From Mesocentrotus franciscanus (Eukaryota > Echinodermata > Echinoidea > Camarodonta > Strongylocentrotidae): a DNA stretch of 64,000 nt. The position numbers were made by a program, and so were the translations under genes. Below the pieces are notes generated by a model. It saw only the letters and a program-made list of their open reading frames with translations. It was not told the DNA's origin and did not search any database. Positions 1 to 9,499 of the stretch are shown here, piece by piece (positions within the stretch are counted from its first letter, which is position 1; each line of letters begins with the position of its first letter). The DNA is taken from positions 26,434,377 to 26,498,376 of the forward strand of contig CP137672.1 of the NCBI GenBank assembly GCA_037976565.1, in the 5' to 3' direction.

Positions 1-379
1 TATTTTTTAAATAATATTTTTTAAAGATAATTTCTTTTTATCATTTTTTAATTTTTCTTCTTCTTTTCATTAATATTGTACTCGTTAGAATATCAACCTT
101 TTGTTTGCTGTCCCATGTATCATTTTGAATTGGTTTTTTTATAAATATGTATCATGTAATAAAACTTGAAAATTGGAAGAAAACAGTGAAATCAATAATT
201 TGTAATTAAAATTGATGCATATATTTTAGACTAATACTTTCTTTTTACTTTCGTTAATTACGATTATTGTCGTCACTTAAATTCGTTCCTACTTTTTCAC
301 TATCCCTTTCCGGATCCTCACTCGTTATCTATACGAATATTGTTCTCATGCATGCACTGAAAATAATATACAAATATAC
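1..379. other. AT-rich intergenic sequence, no gene seen
   Basis: Very AT-rich sequence with homopolymer T and A runs. No long open frame, RNA gene or clear repeat boundary was found on either strand. Confidence 0.5.
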
Positions 380-528
380 AAATATACAATGACACTCGAG
401 CATCGAAGGAACATCAAATCGTATTATATTCTCCCGAGGGCCATCGCGGCCCGAGGGAGAACAGTACTATTGATGTTCCTGAGTGCGAATAGTTTTAGCT
501 TGTTCCGAGAATGAGTCATTGTATATTT
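380..528. repeat. Nested foldback (hairpin) element
   Basis: Three sets of arms are nested. The outer arms AAATATACAATGAC (380-393) and GTCATTGTATATTT (515-528) are exact reverse complements. The middle arms share AGGAACATCAA near 407-417 and TTGATGTTCCT at 470-480. The GC-rich centre near 429-461 is an imperfect hairpin built on CCCGAGGG motifs. No coding capacity. It is probably a small foldback MITE; the GC-rich core contrasts with the AT-rich flanks. Confidence 0.6.
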
Positions 529-731
529 GTTTTATATCCCTTCCACCCAGGCGCGGATCCAGGATTCCTTAGGGGGCCCAAATTTGAAGTTATGCGAGCC
601 AAATATTGGTACGTAATGTGGCGTAATGAGCAAAAACGGTTTTTTTGGGAGGCCGGGCAGACAAAAAAATCTGCATCACCCCACTCTTACATGCAAGCCC
701 CGCTCAACGTTATTCAAAGTGATTCGGGGTG

Positions 732-1043
732 TCAAGGGGCGGAGCCCCCAGAAGCTCAGGGGTTTTAGGCATTAAATTACCGTCAGATAAGCATCCAGGG
801 GTCCGCCTTAGGGCCATTGAGTGGGTCCAGGGGGCAGAGCCACCGGAAGTTCAGGGTTTTTAGGCATTTAATTACGGTCAGATGAGTATACTTTGATACC
901 TTATTTGTGACACTGGCAGGTCACTCATTGGCGTGGGGTCCAGGGGGCGGAGCCCCCAGAAGCTCAGGGTTTTAGGCATTTAATCACGGTCAGATGAGCA
1001 TATTTTGATACCTCATTATTTTGTGACACTGGCAGGTCACTAT
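732..1043 (+). repeat. Three-copy tandem repeat, ~100-110 bp unit
   Basis: Units begin near 732, 829 and 942. Each carries a GGGGCGGAGCCCCC-like box, then AAGCTCAGGGTTTTAGG and a GGTCAGATGAGCATA-like segment. The last two also share TGACACTGGCAGGTCACT. The array lies inside the 549-1960 element. Confidence 0.7.
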
Positions 1044-1382
1044 TCTTTCTTTCTTTTTCTCTTTCTATTTCTCTTTAATATACTTTTTCACAAAAGTGGG
1101 GAGGGGGGGTGGAGCTCGAGCCCCCCGAGCCCTGCCGTTCGCGGACCCTGACATGTAGGCCTCTAAATAAGTATATTTCTTGCCTGACTGTAAATTTGGG
1201 AATTTGTCATTTTCCAACAAACGCATACAAAAGTATAATGTACTTAAAATCTCGGAAAATTATGTCATTTCAGCAACATTTGTAAATCACCGGTATCGAA
1301 TTAGAAATAAACCACGTTTGAATTTTATTTGGGGCAGGCCCCCCAAGCACCCAAGCCCCGTCAGTACGCAAGCCCCCGATCT

Positions 1383-1690
1383 ACACCTTGTTGGCGGGAA
1401 AATCGCAACTGATCTCCCTACCTTTCTTCTTTCTTTTTTTTCTTCTTTCCCTTCCCTTCTTTCTCTCTCTTTAAGGTGTGCTGGGGAAGGGAGGCAAGGG
1501 CCGATTCACACGTTTTGGCGGGATTAATCGCAACTGATCTCCCTTCTTTTCACCCTTTTCTTTTCTTCTTACTCTTTTTTGTTCCATTTTAGCTCTCTTT
1601 TGTTGGCAGGGCGGGGGAGAAGCAAGGTTTTTGGCCCTCGATTCACAACTTGTTGGCGAGAAAATTGCAACTGATATCCCCTTCTTTTCC
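1383..1690 (+). repeat. Three-copy tandem repeat, ~130 bp unit
   Basis: A TTGGCGGGAAAATCGCAACT-like block followed by GATCTCCCT recurs near 1390, 1516 and 1652. Each copy is followed by a pyrimidine-rich run of TTCTTTTC type. It lies inside the 549-1960 element. Confidence 0.6.
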
Positions 1691-2544
1691 TTTCTTCCTC
1701 TTTTTTTTCTCTTTCTTTATCTCCTCTTTTCCTTTTTCTTTCCCTTTCCTTCCTTTTCTCTCTTATTTTGTTGATGAGGGAGGCAACAGCCCGGGAGGCA
1801 AGGCCCTTCGCGCCCCCCATCTCCTTCTTTTTACACCTTTTCTTTTCTTCTTCCTCTTCTTTCTTTCCCTTTCTCTCCTCTTTCCCTTCTTTTCCTTCTC
1901 TCTCTTTTTTTCTTTGCTGGGAGGGGGGACCAAGGCCCACTGCCCCCTGGATCCGCGCCTGCTTCCACCTGTAGGCCTATCATTCCTTGCACACTTCTGT
2001 AATAGCATGTACGTACCGTACTCACATTCACATCACATTCAAAAAGAAATAAAAGAAAACAACAATTGCACGGCTCAAACATGAAACATTGAATGATCTA
2101 AATACACGCTATATACAGGTACTACAGTATAGCTAGAGTGCTGCAGTTACCGCATAGGTTAAATTGCATTGTGTGAGCGCCGTGACTGGCCTGACACCGC
2201 TGGAGTTGCCCGTGCGGAGGCATGTGATATTACCTAAGCTCGCTGAATTTTTCTTCTCTTCAGTTATATGGTCTCGACAATTACAATCTATTTGCGTTAT
2301 TATTGTTGTGATTTCAATGTAGTTTTCATGAAAAGACCAATAAAGCAGAAGCTTGGACTATGATTATGTTGGCATGGTCCACAGAATTTGTACAAATATA
2401 TTCAAAGTAAAGATTTTACGCGAAAAATCGGACTGTTTGTGCCAATATATTGTAACCGTCGCACGAATTATCTCGACTGTGTGTGTACGTGTGTGAGCGT
2501 AGAACCACGTATTACGTTGACGTCAGTTTGGCTGCTGCGTATAT

Positions 2545-2766
2545 ATAGCAAGATGCCTCACACGGGATAGGCCCAACCCATCGCATCATGCATGTGCTAC
2601 GCTACATGACGTGAGTGGAGTGTCTCTTGATAAAGTATCTCTTTGATTAGACTGCATACAGCAAGATGCCTAACACGGAGTAGGCCCGATCCATTGCACT
2701 GAGCATCTGCTACAACACATTATGGAGTGGGTCGTCTCTTGATAGTGTAATCTCTTTGAATAATTT
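2545..2766 (+). repeat. Two-copy tandem duplication, ~115 bp
   Basis: Both copies contain AGCAAGATGCCT, an ACACGG motif, TAGGCCC, and a TCTCTTGATA...TCTCTTTGA block, starting near 2547 and 2660. The copies have diverged. No coding meaning seen. Confidence 0.6.
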
Positions 2767-2767
2767 G

Positions 2768-3010
2768 ACAGAGGGCGGGTGCACGCCTCGCCGCCTCACT
2801 CTCGCGGGTTCGTCGCCTCCTTGCACGGACGACGCCGGCCGTGCTCGTCCGCCCGTCCTCCCGGGACCCCGAAACCACCTCTAAACGACATGGACGGCGA
2901 CCACGGGTCGACGTGGCATGCGGCATGCGCGAGCTGGTCCGCTGAATTGCGTCGCCGTTCCCGCGCGACGGCCGAGGCGGGCAGGGTCGAGGAAAGACGG
3001 GTTTGATGTC
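2768..3010. other. GC- and CpG-rich island in AT-rich surroundings
   Basis: About 240 bp of markedly GC-rich sequence with many CpG dinucleotides, abruptly bounded by AT-rich DNA. Open frames exist on both strands but are low-complexity Arg/Ala/Pro strings. It could be an unmethylated promoter or first-exon region, or foreign or repeat DNA. It lies 2.3 kb upstream of the first visible ARPC3 exon, so a promoter role is possible but not shown. Confidence 0.4.
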
Positions 3011-3129
3011 TAAAAATTCACATTGGCAGACCGTTACGTACCCCCCGCGGCGATTTTGCGTATTAATATATAGATGGTGCTTAATCCTCATTTGCATATG
3101 CGCACGAGAGATAATATGATAAGATAATT

Positions 3130-3763
3130 GGTATTCTGAACATTGTTGTATCTTTTATCTTATCTTATCTTGCATGGTATTTACAACAATATTTACAACA
3201 GGTAGGGGGTTGTTGTATCTTTCGTGGTGATAAAATGGCGGCAATCTTCCTTGCCCAGAACCAACTTCGTGCCAATAGTGAATAGGTCTAGACGAGTTAG
3301 AAGAAGATTTTGTGTTGACCAGAGACATCACAGATGAGAACTTTTAAAGAAATTACATGCTAGGATATTACGATTTTAATGCTCTCTTCTCTGTGATGTT
3401 TCTTAACCACTAAGTGAAAGCGTGACTTGTCTTTATGATCCACACAGCATATATGATGACGCGCGTCATAAGCGCTCAATTAACTAATTACGCCCAAGAT
3501 TATATGCGCTGGGCGTATCTTCAGATATGGCATAAAGTATTCCTATTGGTTGACCTACTTATCATGCTTATATAAAAGAGATCTTGATTGGTAGGGTCCA
3601 GAAAAATGGGCGTGTCAAAGATAAGATAGAGGCGGTCCTTCAAGAGATAACACAGGGATAAGATGATTTTCAGAATACCAACTTACAACAATATTAGCGC
3701 TGTGTTATCTCTGGAAGATACAACAAAAGATAACACAAAAGATACAACAATGTTCAGAATACC
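3130..3763. mobile_element. MITE, 634 bp, 23-bp perfect terminal inverted repeats
   Basis: GGTATTCTGAACATTGTT plus ATCs at 3130-3152 is the exact reverse complement of 3741-3763. Similarity continues inward (TTTTATCTTA against TTTTGTGTTA). Internal copies of GATAACACA, AGATACAAC and CAGAATACC repeat the end sequence near 3645-3720, suggesting nested or duplicated ends. No coding capacity. Confidence 0.8.
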
Positions 3764-3767
3764 GCCC

Positions 3768-3955
3768 CAGGAGGAGGAGGAGTAAAACAAGAAGAAGATA
3801 TAGGAGAAGAGGGAGAACAACAGTGAGAAGAAGAAGAAGAACTTCAAGAAGGAGGAGGAAGAGGAAGAAGAAGAAGGAGGAGAAGAGGGGAAACAACAGT
3901 GAGAAGAAGAAGAAGAAGATAAAATTGAAGGAGAAGAAGAAGAATCTATTTGGCT
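3768..3955 (+). repeat. Purine-rich GAA/GAG tract
   Basis: About 190 bp composed almost wholly of A and G (GAAGAAGAA and GGAGGAGGAAG types), directly after the MITE. The long leucine-rich minus-strand frame across it is a composition artefact. Confidence 0.75.
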
Positions 3956-3999
3956 CTAAATTCTAACATTAACCTTTCTATAGCTAATTTAGTCTGTCT

Positions 4000-5128
4000 A
4001 AGACAGGTGACAGTATATTTATATCACAGCCTACCACGTCGAATGCAAGGAACTCATTGATCTCCGAAAAGCGGAGGGAGAAAAAGAAACCCATAATATT
4101 AATGAAGAGGGAGAATGTGCAGTAGAGTGTGAAAACCAAAATGAAAAAATATATTGAAATTGAAAGTAAACAGAAAAGTGCCACACCTATCAACCTTACC
4201 ATGTTTAGGGCTACAGCTTACTTGTGCACTGAGGCAGGGGACATTGCTAGAACTTAGGGGGAGGGGTTCATGGGGATGTGAAAGAAAAAAAAAAGGAGGT
4301 CACTTCATCATGGCAGATAATATATCCTTTTTAAAACCAAGAAGAGACGAATGAAAATAAAATCTTGCATGGATTCTCAGCTCTAGTTGTGACCAAACTT
4401 TAATCATAAAATCAATTAATCTTTCTGGTAATTCAGATTAGATGTGTTATGTATGTTATGTATCATTCTGTCACAGTAGAATTGCCTTCAAGAGAGAAAT
4501 TGGCATCATGACATTTAAGTGTGATAGGAGAGTGGTCCCAGATTTTCTTAAAGTTGAATGACGAGTTCACCAATTTGAGATTGACATAGATTTATAACAT
4601 TCAGAACTTTCTTGTTGTTTGTCCAATTTCTATTAAACTTCTACCAATTTGTTTCTCTGAATTGTCTGCTTTGACCCAAATCACCCAATTTCACTTGATT
4701 GAAATGTTGGATTGCTAATTGCCATCTAATAGCATGTACTGATATTTATTTATTCAATTCATGTCTTTTTAGTTATTATATTCTATATACATTATATTAT
4801 ATTTGTAATTATGTATGCACATTTTGTAGATACTAGATATGATGAAGTGTTACTCCAGTTTTGAGAAAAAAGATGATCATTGAAAAAAATAATACAGATT
4901 CTGTACATGTACTCTGCAATTCTTGAATCTTGTAATATTCACAGAATTTCTGTGTGAGTATCTTGATTCTTCCAATTAACATTAAAAGTATTTTTCATTT
5001 GTGACGGCCTTAATTCCTATTTTGCTAACCTATTTTGACCCTTTCTGCATTTTCCCCAACTGTATTTCTGTAATATTGAAAAGCATTTTGATGGATGTTT
5101 GTTATTCGTATGTTATTTATACATTTTG
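4000..5128. other. AT-rich sequence upstream of ARPC3 exons, no gene seen
   Basis: AT-rich non-coding sequence with only short unconvincing frames. It is the upstream region or first intron of ARPC3, depending on where the first exon lies. Confidence 0.4.
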
Positions 5129-5134
5129 ATGCCA
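5129..5134 (+). CDS. ARPC3: Candidate ARPC3 first coding exon (Met-Pro)
   Basis: The visible ARPC3 exons begin in phase 0 at the third residue of the family (Ala-Tyr-His). The missing start exon should therefore read ATG-CCN followed by a GT donor. ATGCCA followed by GTGGGG here is the only such string I found upstream in the window. It would leave a 165-bp intron. The donor is weak and the preceding sequence is AT-rich, so the true first exon may lie outside the window or have another form. Confidence 0.2.
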
Positions 5135-5299
5135 GTGGGGGACATTTTTTAAATGTAGTTTAATTTTTTTCAATCTGAACAACAAGATACATGTGAATAT
5201 GAATATGACTCGCTTGTACCTGTATTTTGTATTTGTGTTTTCACTCCTATGATTTGGTCAATGGTCATGATATCCATACAAATGATTTGTCAAATCCAG

Positions 5300-5399
5300 G
5301 CCTACCACTCACAGTTTACTGATGCCCAGCTAAAGATAGGGAACCTGGCCCTCCTGCCTCTTAGGACCAAGTTTAGAGGACCAGCGCCAAATAACAGTA
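5300..5399 (+). CDS. ARPC3: ARPC3 coding exon (residues ~3-36)
   Basis: The acceptor CAAATCCAG precedes it and the donor GTAAGT follows. It encodes [19 protein letters not shown] and then [14 protein letters not shown], ending with one base of a split Ser codon completed by the next exon. Its polypyrimidine tract is weak. Confidence 0.93.
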
Positions 5400-8300
5400 G
5401 TAAGTTAAAAATGATACTAATTACTAAAGACCCATCCAATAAAATACAACTTTATATCAGTGGAAAGCTAAATGAACATAAAATACAAATGAAAAAGGAA
5501 TAGCATATATTTTCCCTTTCAATATTGCACAAAAGCAAATGCAAACCTCATTTTCCGCACCCCTCCAAATTATTGGTCAACAGGGGTCAAATTTGATGCA
5601 GTTACAGTGACAACTTAATAAGAGGACCCGATTGGCTTGCCTATAGAGCTGTGAGCCGTGCTTAATGCAAATTCATTGTGAATATACATACTCCACATTA
5701 GATGAAGTCAAGTCGATACCTAGTTTTTAGGTCGACAACGTCTGATTTTCAAAGCTTTCAATTTTGAATTTTCAGAGAGCTGTTACTCCTCTGACAGACA
5801 CTGAAATGGCATATAATTGATATTATTGTAATCTATGGCTCATAAGCTTTCCGCTAATACATGTAACTCATCTAGTTCATTTTTCACTTCCGACAGGGTC
5901 TTTAATATTCTGGGTTTATATATAGTGCTTGTTACATCACCGATGTCTCTGAGCAGGCAATGAAAATATGATTTCATTTCTTCATCCTGGCTTGTGTTCA
6001 TCTGGTCTCACTCTCTAGGTACCCATAATGCATCCCAAGGGATTTGGAGGAGACCATGCCTTTTCATCCATTGCCCCTCATCCATTGCCCCTCATCCATT
6101 GCCCCTCGTTTATGGAACTCGCTCCCTTCCTTTCTTTGTGAGAGTTAAATAGTCTAGAACATTTTTAATCATGCCCCAAAACTTGCCTGTTTCCGCAAAT
6201 ATATTTTTAATGACTTAAATTGGAGGAGCCTGCGCCTTTGAATGCTTTTTTTTTAATACAAAACTATAGCCCCATATAAATGCTGTGAATCATTATCCTC
6301 ACAGTATTGTGTGATAGTTGCTCTCTCTGATCTTAAATTTGCCTATGTATTGCTGATGTATATTTTGGTCATTCATTTCTTCATTGTGTTTTTTTTCTCT
6401 TCTAAGGTGACGATAGTGACATCATTGATGAAGCCCTAACCTATTTCAAGGCAAATGTTTTCTTCAAGAATTTTGAAATCAAGGTAAGCTAAATCAATCA
6501 ATCAACCAATTAATCGATCAATTAATCAATCAATCAGTCTATCAATTGATCAATAAATTCACCATCAATCAATCAATCAATAAATGGATAGGTAGATAAG
6601 TAAAAACTCCATACTCTGAATGTAACTGGAATAAAACATACCAGTAACACTATTCACCTGTTTAACTTTGCAACAACAAAACATTTCTTTTTCATTTGAT
6701 AGAATTTAATAAAATTGACTTAATTTCCACACCGAAAATTGATCATCGATGCATTGTTTTTTTACATCATTCTTCAAAAACTGGAACAAGAAGGGAATCT
6801 GAAAGGACCTTGCTAACATTGTTTTACTTATTTCCTTATGCTCATTTTGTTACATCTCAGCTTAGATGGTTTTTTTTTCCCCTGGAGATAATGTGGTTTG
6901 ATCAAATTTTATTTTGACAGAGTGATGCTGACAGGGTTCTGATCTACATCACATTGTACATCACAGAATGTCTCAAGAAGATGCAAAAGGTAAGTTAGAA
7001 TTCCCAATGAAGTTTTTCCCCTTACCCTGCGTTCAGACTTCTGGTATTCATCGTATAGCTGCACGTTTCTCGTTCAGACTACTGGAATTATAGCTGTCAA
7101 TTCTCGTATAGCTATATGAGAATTGACAGCTATACGATGAATTCCAGTAGTCTGAACGAGAAACGTGCAGCTACATGTATACGATGAATTCCAGTAGTCT
7201 GAACGAGAAACGTACAGCTATACAATGAATTCCAGTAGTCTGAACGCGAAACATACAGCTATACAATGAATTCCAGTAGTCTGAACGAGAAACGTACAGC
7301 TATACAATGAATTCCAGTAGTCTGAATGCGAAACGTACAGCTACATGTATACGATGAATTCCAGTAGTCTGAACGAGAAACGTACAGCTATACAATGAAT
7401 TCCAGTAGTCTGAACGCGAAACATACAGCTATACAATGAATTCCAGTAGTCTGAACGAGAAACGTACAGCTATACAATGAATTCCAGTAGTCTGAACGAG
7501 AAACGTACAGCTGTACAATGAATTCCAGTAGTCAGAACGAGAAACGTACAGCTATACGATGAATTCCAGTAGTCTGAACGAGAAACGTACAGCTATACAA
7601 TGAATTCCAGTAGTTTGAATGAGAAACGTTCAGCTATACAATGAATTCCATTAGTTTGAATGAGAAACGTACAGCTGTACGATGAATTCCAGTAGTCTGA
7701 ACTAGAAACGTACAGCCATACGATGAATTCCAGTAGTTCGAACGAGAAACGTACAGCTATACGATGAATTCCAGCTATACAAGAATTAATAGCATTTTGC
7801 CTGGTCTGAACATTGTATAAATAAACATATAGTAAAACTCATGTTTGAGCATCGTTTCAAATGGAAACTTGATTAAGAATCGGGCCCGTTGTAGTCTGAA
7901 TGTTTTTTTGTATGAAAAAACGTATAATTGGGTGGGGCTTATTCTTGAGTGCACACTGAAGGTTGGCCGTCTGTCATATCAATTGACCACTTCTATATTT
8001 GTTTCTTTAATTTGGTTGTTGTTTTCTACACACCTTTTGCTATTCAATGTTTCTTCATATGAGCTTTGTATGAAGTCCATTAGGCAGGTGGTCTTTATGA
8101 ACAGGTTCTGTCAATACACTGTACTACATGTTCCTATGAGAAGCACTGTCTAAGCAGGGATGTCTCTGGTTTAAAGGAAACAAAATTGTGGTCTTGATAT
8201 TGATGGGCGGTCTTCCTATACAGGTGGTTTGCTAAAGCACATTTTACTGCAATTTATATGCTATCTCACTCCGTTTATCATTCTCTCCTCCCCTTGCCAG

Positions 8301-9227
8301 TGTGCCTCTAGGAATGAAGCCTCTAAGGAGATGACCTCTCTAGCTATCGCTAAGTTCAGCATACCCGGAGAAGCAGGCTTCCCTCTCAATGCCATCTACC
8401 TAAAACCAACCAATAGGGGAGAAGAAGGTACAGTGAAACCTGTGTATAAAGACCACTCAATGGTGGTCACAAGAAAAGTGGTCTTTATGAGCAGGTGGTC
8501 TTTATGTCCAGGATTCCTTTTGATGTATAGTGAAAATCGCTGTTCAAGGAAACAAAATTGTGGTTTTTATTGACAGGTGGTCTTTCTGTAGTGGTGGTCG
8601 CTAAAGTGGGTTTACCTATATTACCAACGCCCCTCCCCCAAAAAAGAGGCGGCGGGGGGAGTTGTTCACTGAGGGGGAGAGGCGGGCAGGTGTTCTGGGA
8701 GAAATTGCCCTTCTGGTAGTTGTCCTAATATGGCCTAGGATATTTGGAGTTGCCTAAATGAAAAGAAAGTAAGATAATCTTTCTGAAAGTCACATATACT
8801 GCACACAATGATGTATATATATAACTATTAACTACACACATGTGTCGTGAAACTTTGGTCCAAACTTTCCAGCCATTTCTATTTTCTAATCATATTTTGA
8901 TAATGAGGGCATATGAATACGAAGTTCACTATTTTAAAAGGGAATGTTTAATATGTGTTGTAATAATCTTTCAAAATAACATAAAAAGAATGAGAAAGCA
9001 TTATCTGTCCTCTGTTGATACTTGACCTCCTCTTTAAGTTCCTTCTTTTCTTCCCCTTCACATTTCCAGACCAAATGAGGGGCTACGTACAGCAGATTAG
9101 GCAGGAGACTGGCCAGCGTCTGGTAGACAAGGTGATTGATCCAGCAACGGGCAGACCAAGCAAATTTTGGATGTGCTTTACCAAGAGAAAATTCATGGAC
9201 CGAAGCCTCTCTGGCCCAGGACAATGA
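5300..9227 (+). CDS. ARPC3: Actin-related protein 2/3 complex subunit 3 (ARPC3, p21-Arc), five exons
   Basis: The exons are 5300-5399, 6407-6483, 6921-6989, 8301-8427 and 9070-9227. All have GT donors and AG acceptors and join in frame (531 nt, 176 residues plus stop). With Met-Pro from an unplaced first exon this gives 178 residues, the usual length for the family. ARPC3 is a structural subunit of the seven-protein Arp2/3 complex, which nucleates branched actin filaments in the cytoplasm. Family landmarks seen in order are [75 protein letters not shown] and the C-terminal SLSGPGQ. No frameshift or stop interrupts it, so it is probably functional. Introns are about 0.4-1.3 kb and rich in repeats. 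A poly(A) signal follows at 9331. Confidence 0.96.
6065..6106 (+). repeat. 14-bp x 3 tandem repeat
   Basis: CATCCATTGCCCCT is repeated three times without gaps, inside an ARPC3 intron. Confidence 0.85.
6407..6483 (+). CDS. ARPC3: ARPC3 coding exon (residues ~36-61)
   Basis: A strong pyrimidine tract ending TTCTCTTCTAAG precedes it. It encodes [19 protein letters not shown] and then KNFEIK after the split Ser codon, and ends in phase 0 before GTAAGC. Confidence 0.95.
6497..6584 (+). repeat. AATC microsatellite, interrupted
   Basis: Degenerate ATCA/AATC tetranucleotide runs just after an ARPC3 splice donor. Confidence 0.8.
6921..6989 (+). CDS. ARPC3: ARPC3 coding exon (residues ~62-84)
   Basis: Exactly 23 codons between TTTTGACAG and GTAAGT, encoding [18 protein letters not shown] and then KKMQK. 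This is the conserved hydrophobic helix of the family. Confidence 0.95.
7028..7775 (+). repeat. 41-bp minisatellite with an inverted leading arm
   Basis: About fifteen head-to-tail units of 41 bp (core GAATTCCAGTAGTCTGAACG then AGAAACGTACAGC) run from about 7140 to 7775. The first part (about 7028-7110) carries the same unit in opposite orientation, meeting the array at a palindromic centre near 7105-7130 (AGCTGTCAATTCTC against GAGAATTGACAGCT). It lies wholly inside the ARPC3 intron between exons 6921-6989 and 8301-8427. Units differ by a few bases. Confidence 0.9.
8075..8250. repeat. Dispersed 'GGTGGTCTTTATA' repeat, copy 1
   Basis: Contains GCAGGTGGTCTTTATGAACA, GGAAACAAAATTGTGGTCTT and a GGCGGTCTTCCTATACAGGT block, also seen in the copies at 8429, 23716, 27200 and 54185. 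Located in an ARPC3 intron, 50 bp before an exon. Confidence 0.6.
8301..8427 (+). CDS. ARPC3: ARPC3 coding exon (residues ~85-127)
   Basis: The acceptor CCCCTTGCCAG precedes it. It encodes [19 protein letters not shown] then [17 protein letters not shown], ending in one base of a split Asp codon. The donor GTACAG coincides with the start of a dispersed repeat (TACAGTGAAACCTG), so a mobile element abuts or contributes the splice site. Confidence 0.95.
8429..8620. repeat. Dispersed 'GGTGGTCTTTATA' repeat, copy 2, abutting ARPC3 splice donor
   Basis: Begins TACAGTGAAACCTGTGTATA then AAGACCAC and ends CTAAAGTGGGTTTACCTATA. Its termini are roughly complementary (AAACCTGTGTATAAAGACC against GGTCTTTATA... 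motifs), and it contains several direct and inverted GTGGTCTTTAT blocks. It starts within the 5' splice site of the ARPC3 exon ending at 8427. Confidence 0.7.
9070..9227 (+). CDS. ARPC3: ARPC3 terminal coding exon (residues ~127-178)
   Basis: The acceptor CATTTCCAG precedes it. It encodes [18 protein letters not shown] then [16 protein letters not shown] and ends [10 protein letters not shown] with TGA at 9225-9227. The C-terminus is the highly conserved end of the family. Confidence 0.96.
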
Positions 9228-9249
9228 GCAAGAATAGATATAAGGGCAA

Positions 9250-9418
9250 TTCCAAGGTATTTTGTCCCATGTATTACTGTATCAAGCCAATAGCCCTGCT
9301 AGAGCTTGAATCGGACAAAACTGTACATCAAATAAAATGATGTTTTATGTCAATTTATGTTCATAATTCCATATTACAATTCCGAAATATTTGGTAACAT
9401 ACGGGACATACCTTGGAC
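9250..9418. repeat. Foldback element forming ARPC3 3' UTR
   Basis: TCCAAGGTATTTTGTCCCAT near 9251 is an imperfect inverse of ATACGGGACATACCTTGGA ending at 9418. The element begins about 23 bp after the ARPC3 stop codon and encloses the AATAAA signal, so the 3' end of the transcript would be supplied by the element. Confidence 0.6.
9331..9336 (+). terminator. ARPC3 polyadenylation signal
   Basis: Canonical AATAAA 104 bp after the ARPC3 stop codon, followed by T-rich and GT-containing sequence. Confidence 0.7.
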
Positions 9419-9455
9419 TTGTTCGCAACAGCTTATTCATGAGAGACACGCACAG

Positions 9456-9456
9456 T

Positions 9457-9492
<36 letters not shown>
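9456..9492 (+). repeat. CA dinucleotide microsatellite
   Basis: An uninterrupted CA run of roughly 17 units after CACAGTG. Confidence 0.95.
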
Positions 9493-9494
<2 letters not shown>

Positions 9495-9499
9495 ATGAG

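Larger units (their letters stand above)
549..1960. mobile_element. 1.4 kb non-autonomous inverted-repeat element with internal tandem arrays
   Basis: The ends are a perfect 15-bp inverted repeat, AGGCGCGGATCCAGG at 549-563 and its complement at 1946-1960. The inside holds two different short tandem arrays and long pyrimidine tracts (about 1420-1470, 1545-1600, 1680-1770 and 1825-1918). Frames open across the tracts are low-complexity Lys/Arg/Glu or Phe/Ser/Leu strings and not genes. No transposase is present, so it would need a helper. The CGGATCCA-type end is common in marine invertebrate repeats, but I cannot assign a superfamily. Confidence 0.65.

Noticed and set aside
1569..2084. Several overlapping frames of 60-144 codons on both strands
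   Set aside because: They are Lys/Arg/Glu or Phe/Ser/Leu strings produced by pyrimidine tracts inside a repeat element; no motif, start context or splice signal.
2720..3097. 125-codon minus-strand and 75-codon plus-strand frames
   Set aside because: They arise from a short GC-rich island with few stops; Arg/Pro-rich composition on both strands and no family resemblance.
7028..7775. CRISPR array
   Set aside because: Units are contiguous 41-bp repeats with no unique spacers, in an intron of a eukaryotic gene.
7845..8153. 102-codon plus-strand frame in an ARPC3 intron
   Set aside because: It crosses intron and a dispersed repeat, between two well-supported ARPC3 exons; no motif.
8934..9224. 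96-codon minus-strand frame
   Set aside because: It is the antisense shadow of the last ARPC3 exon.
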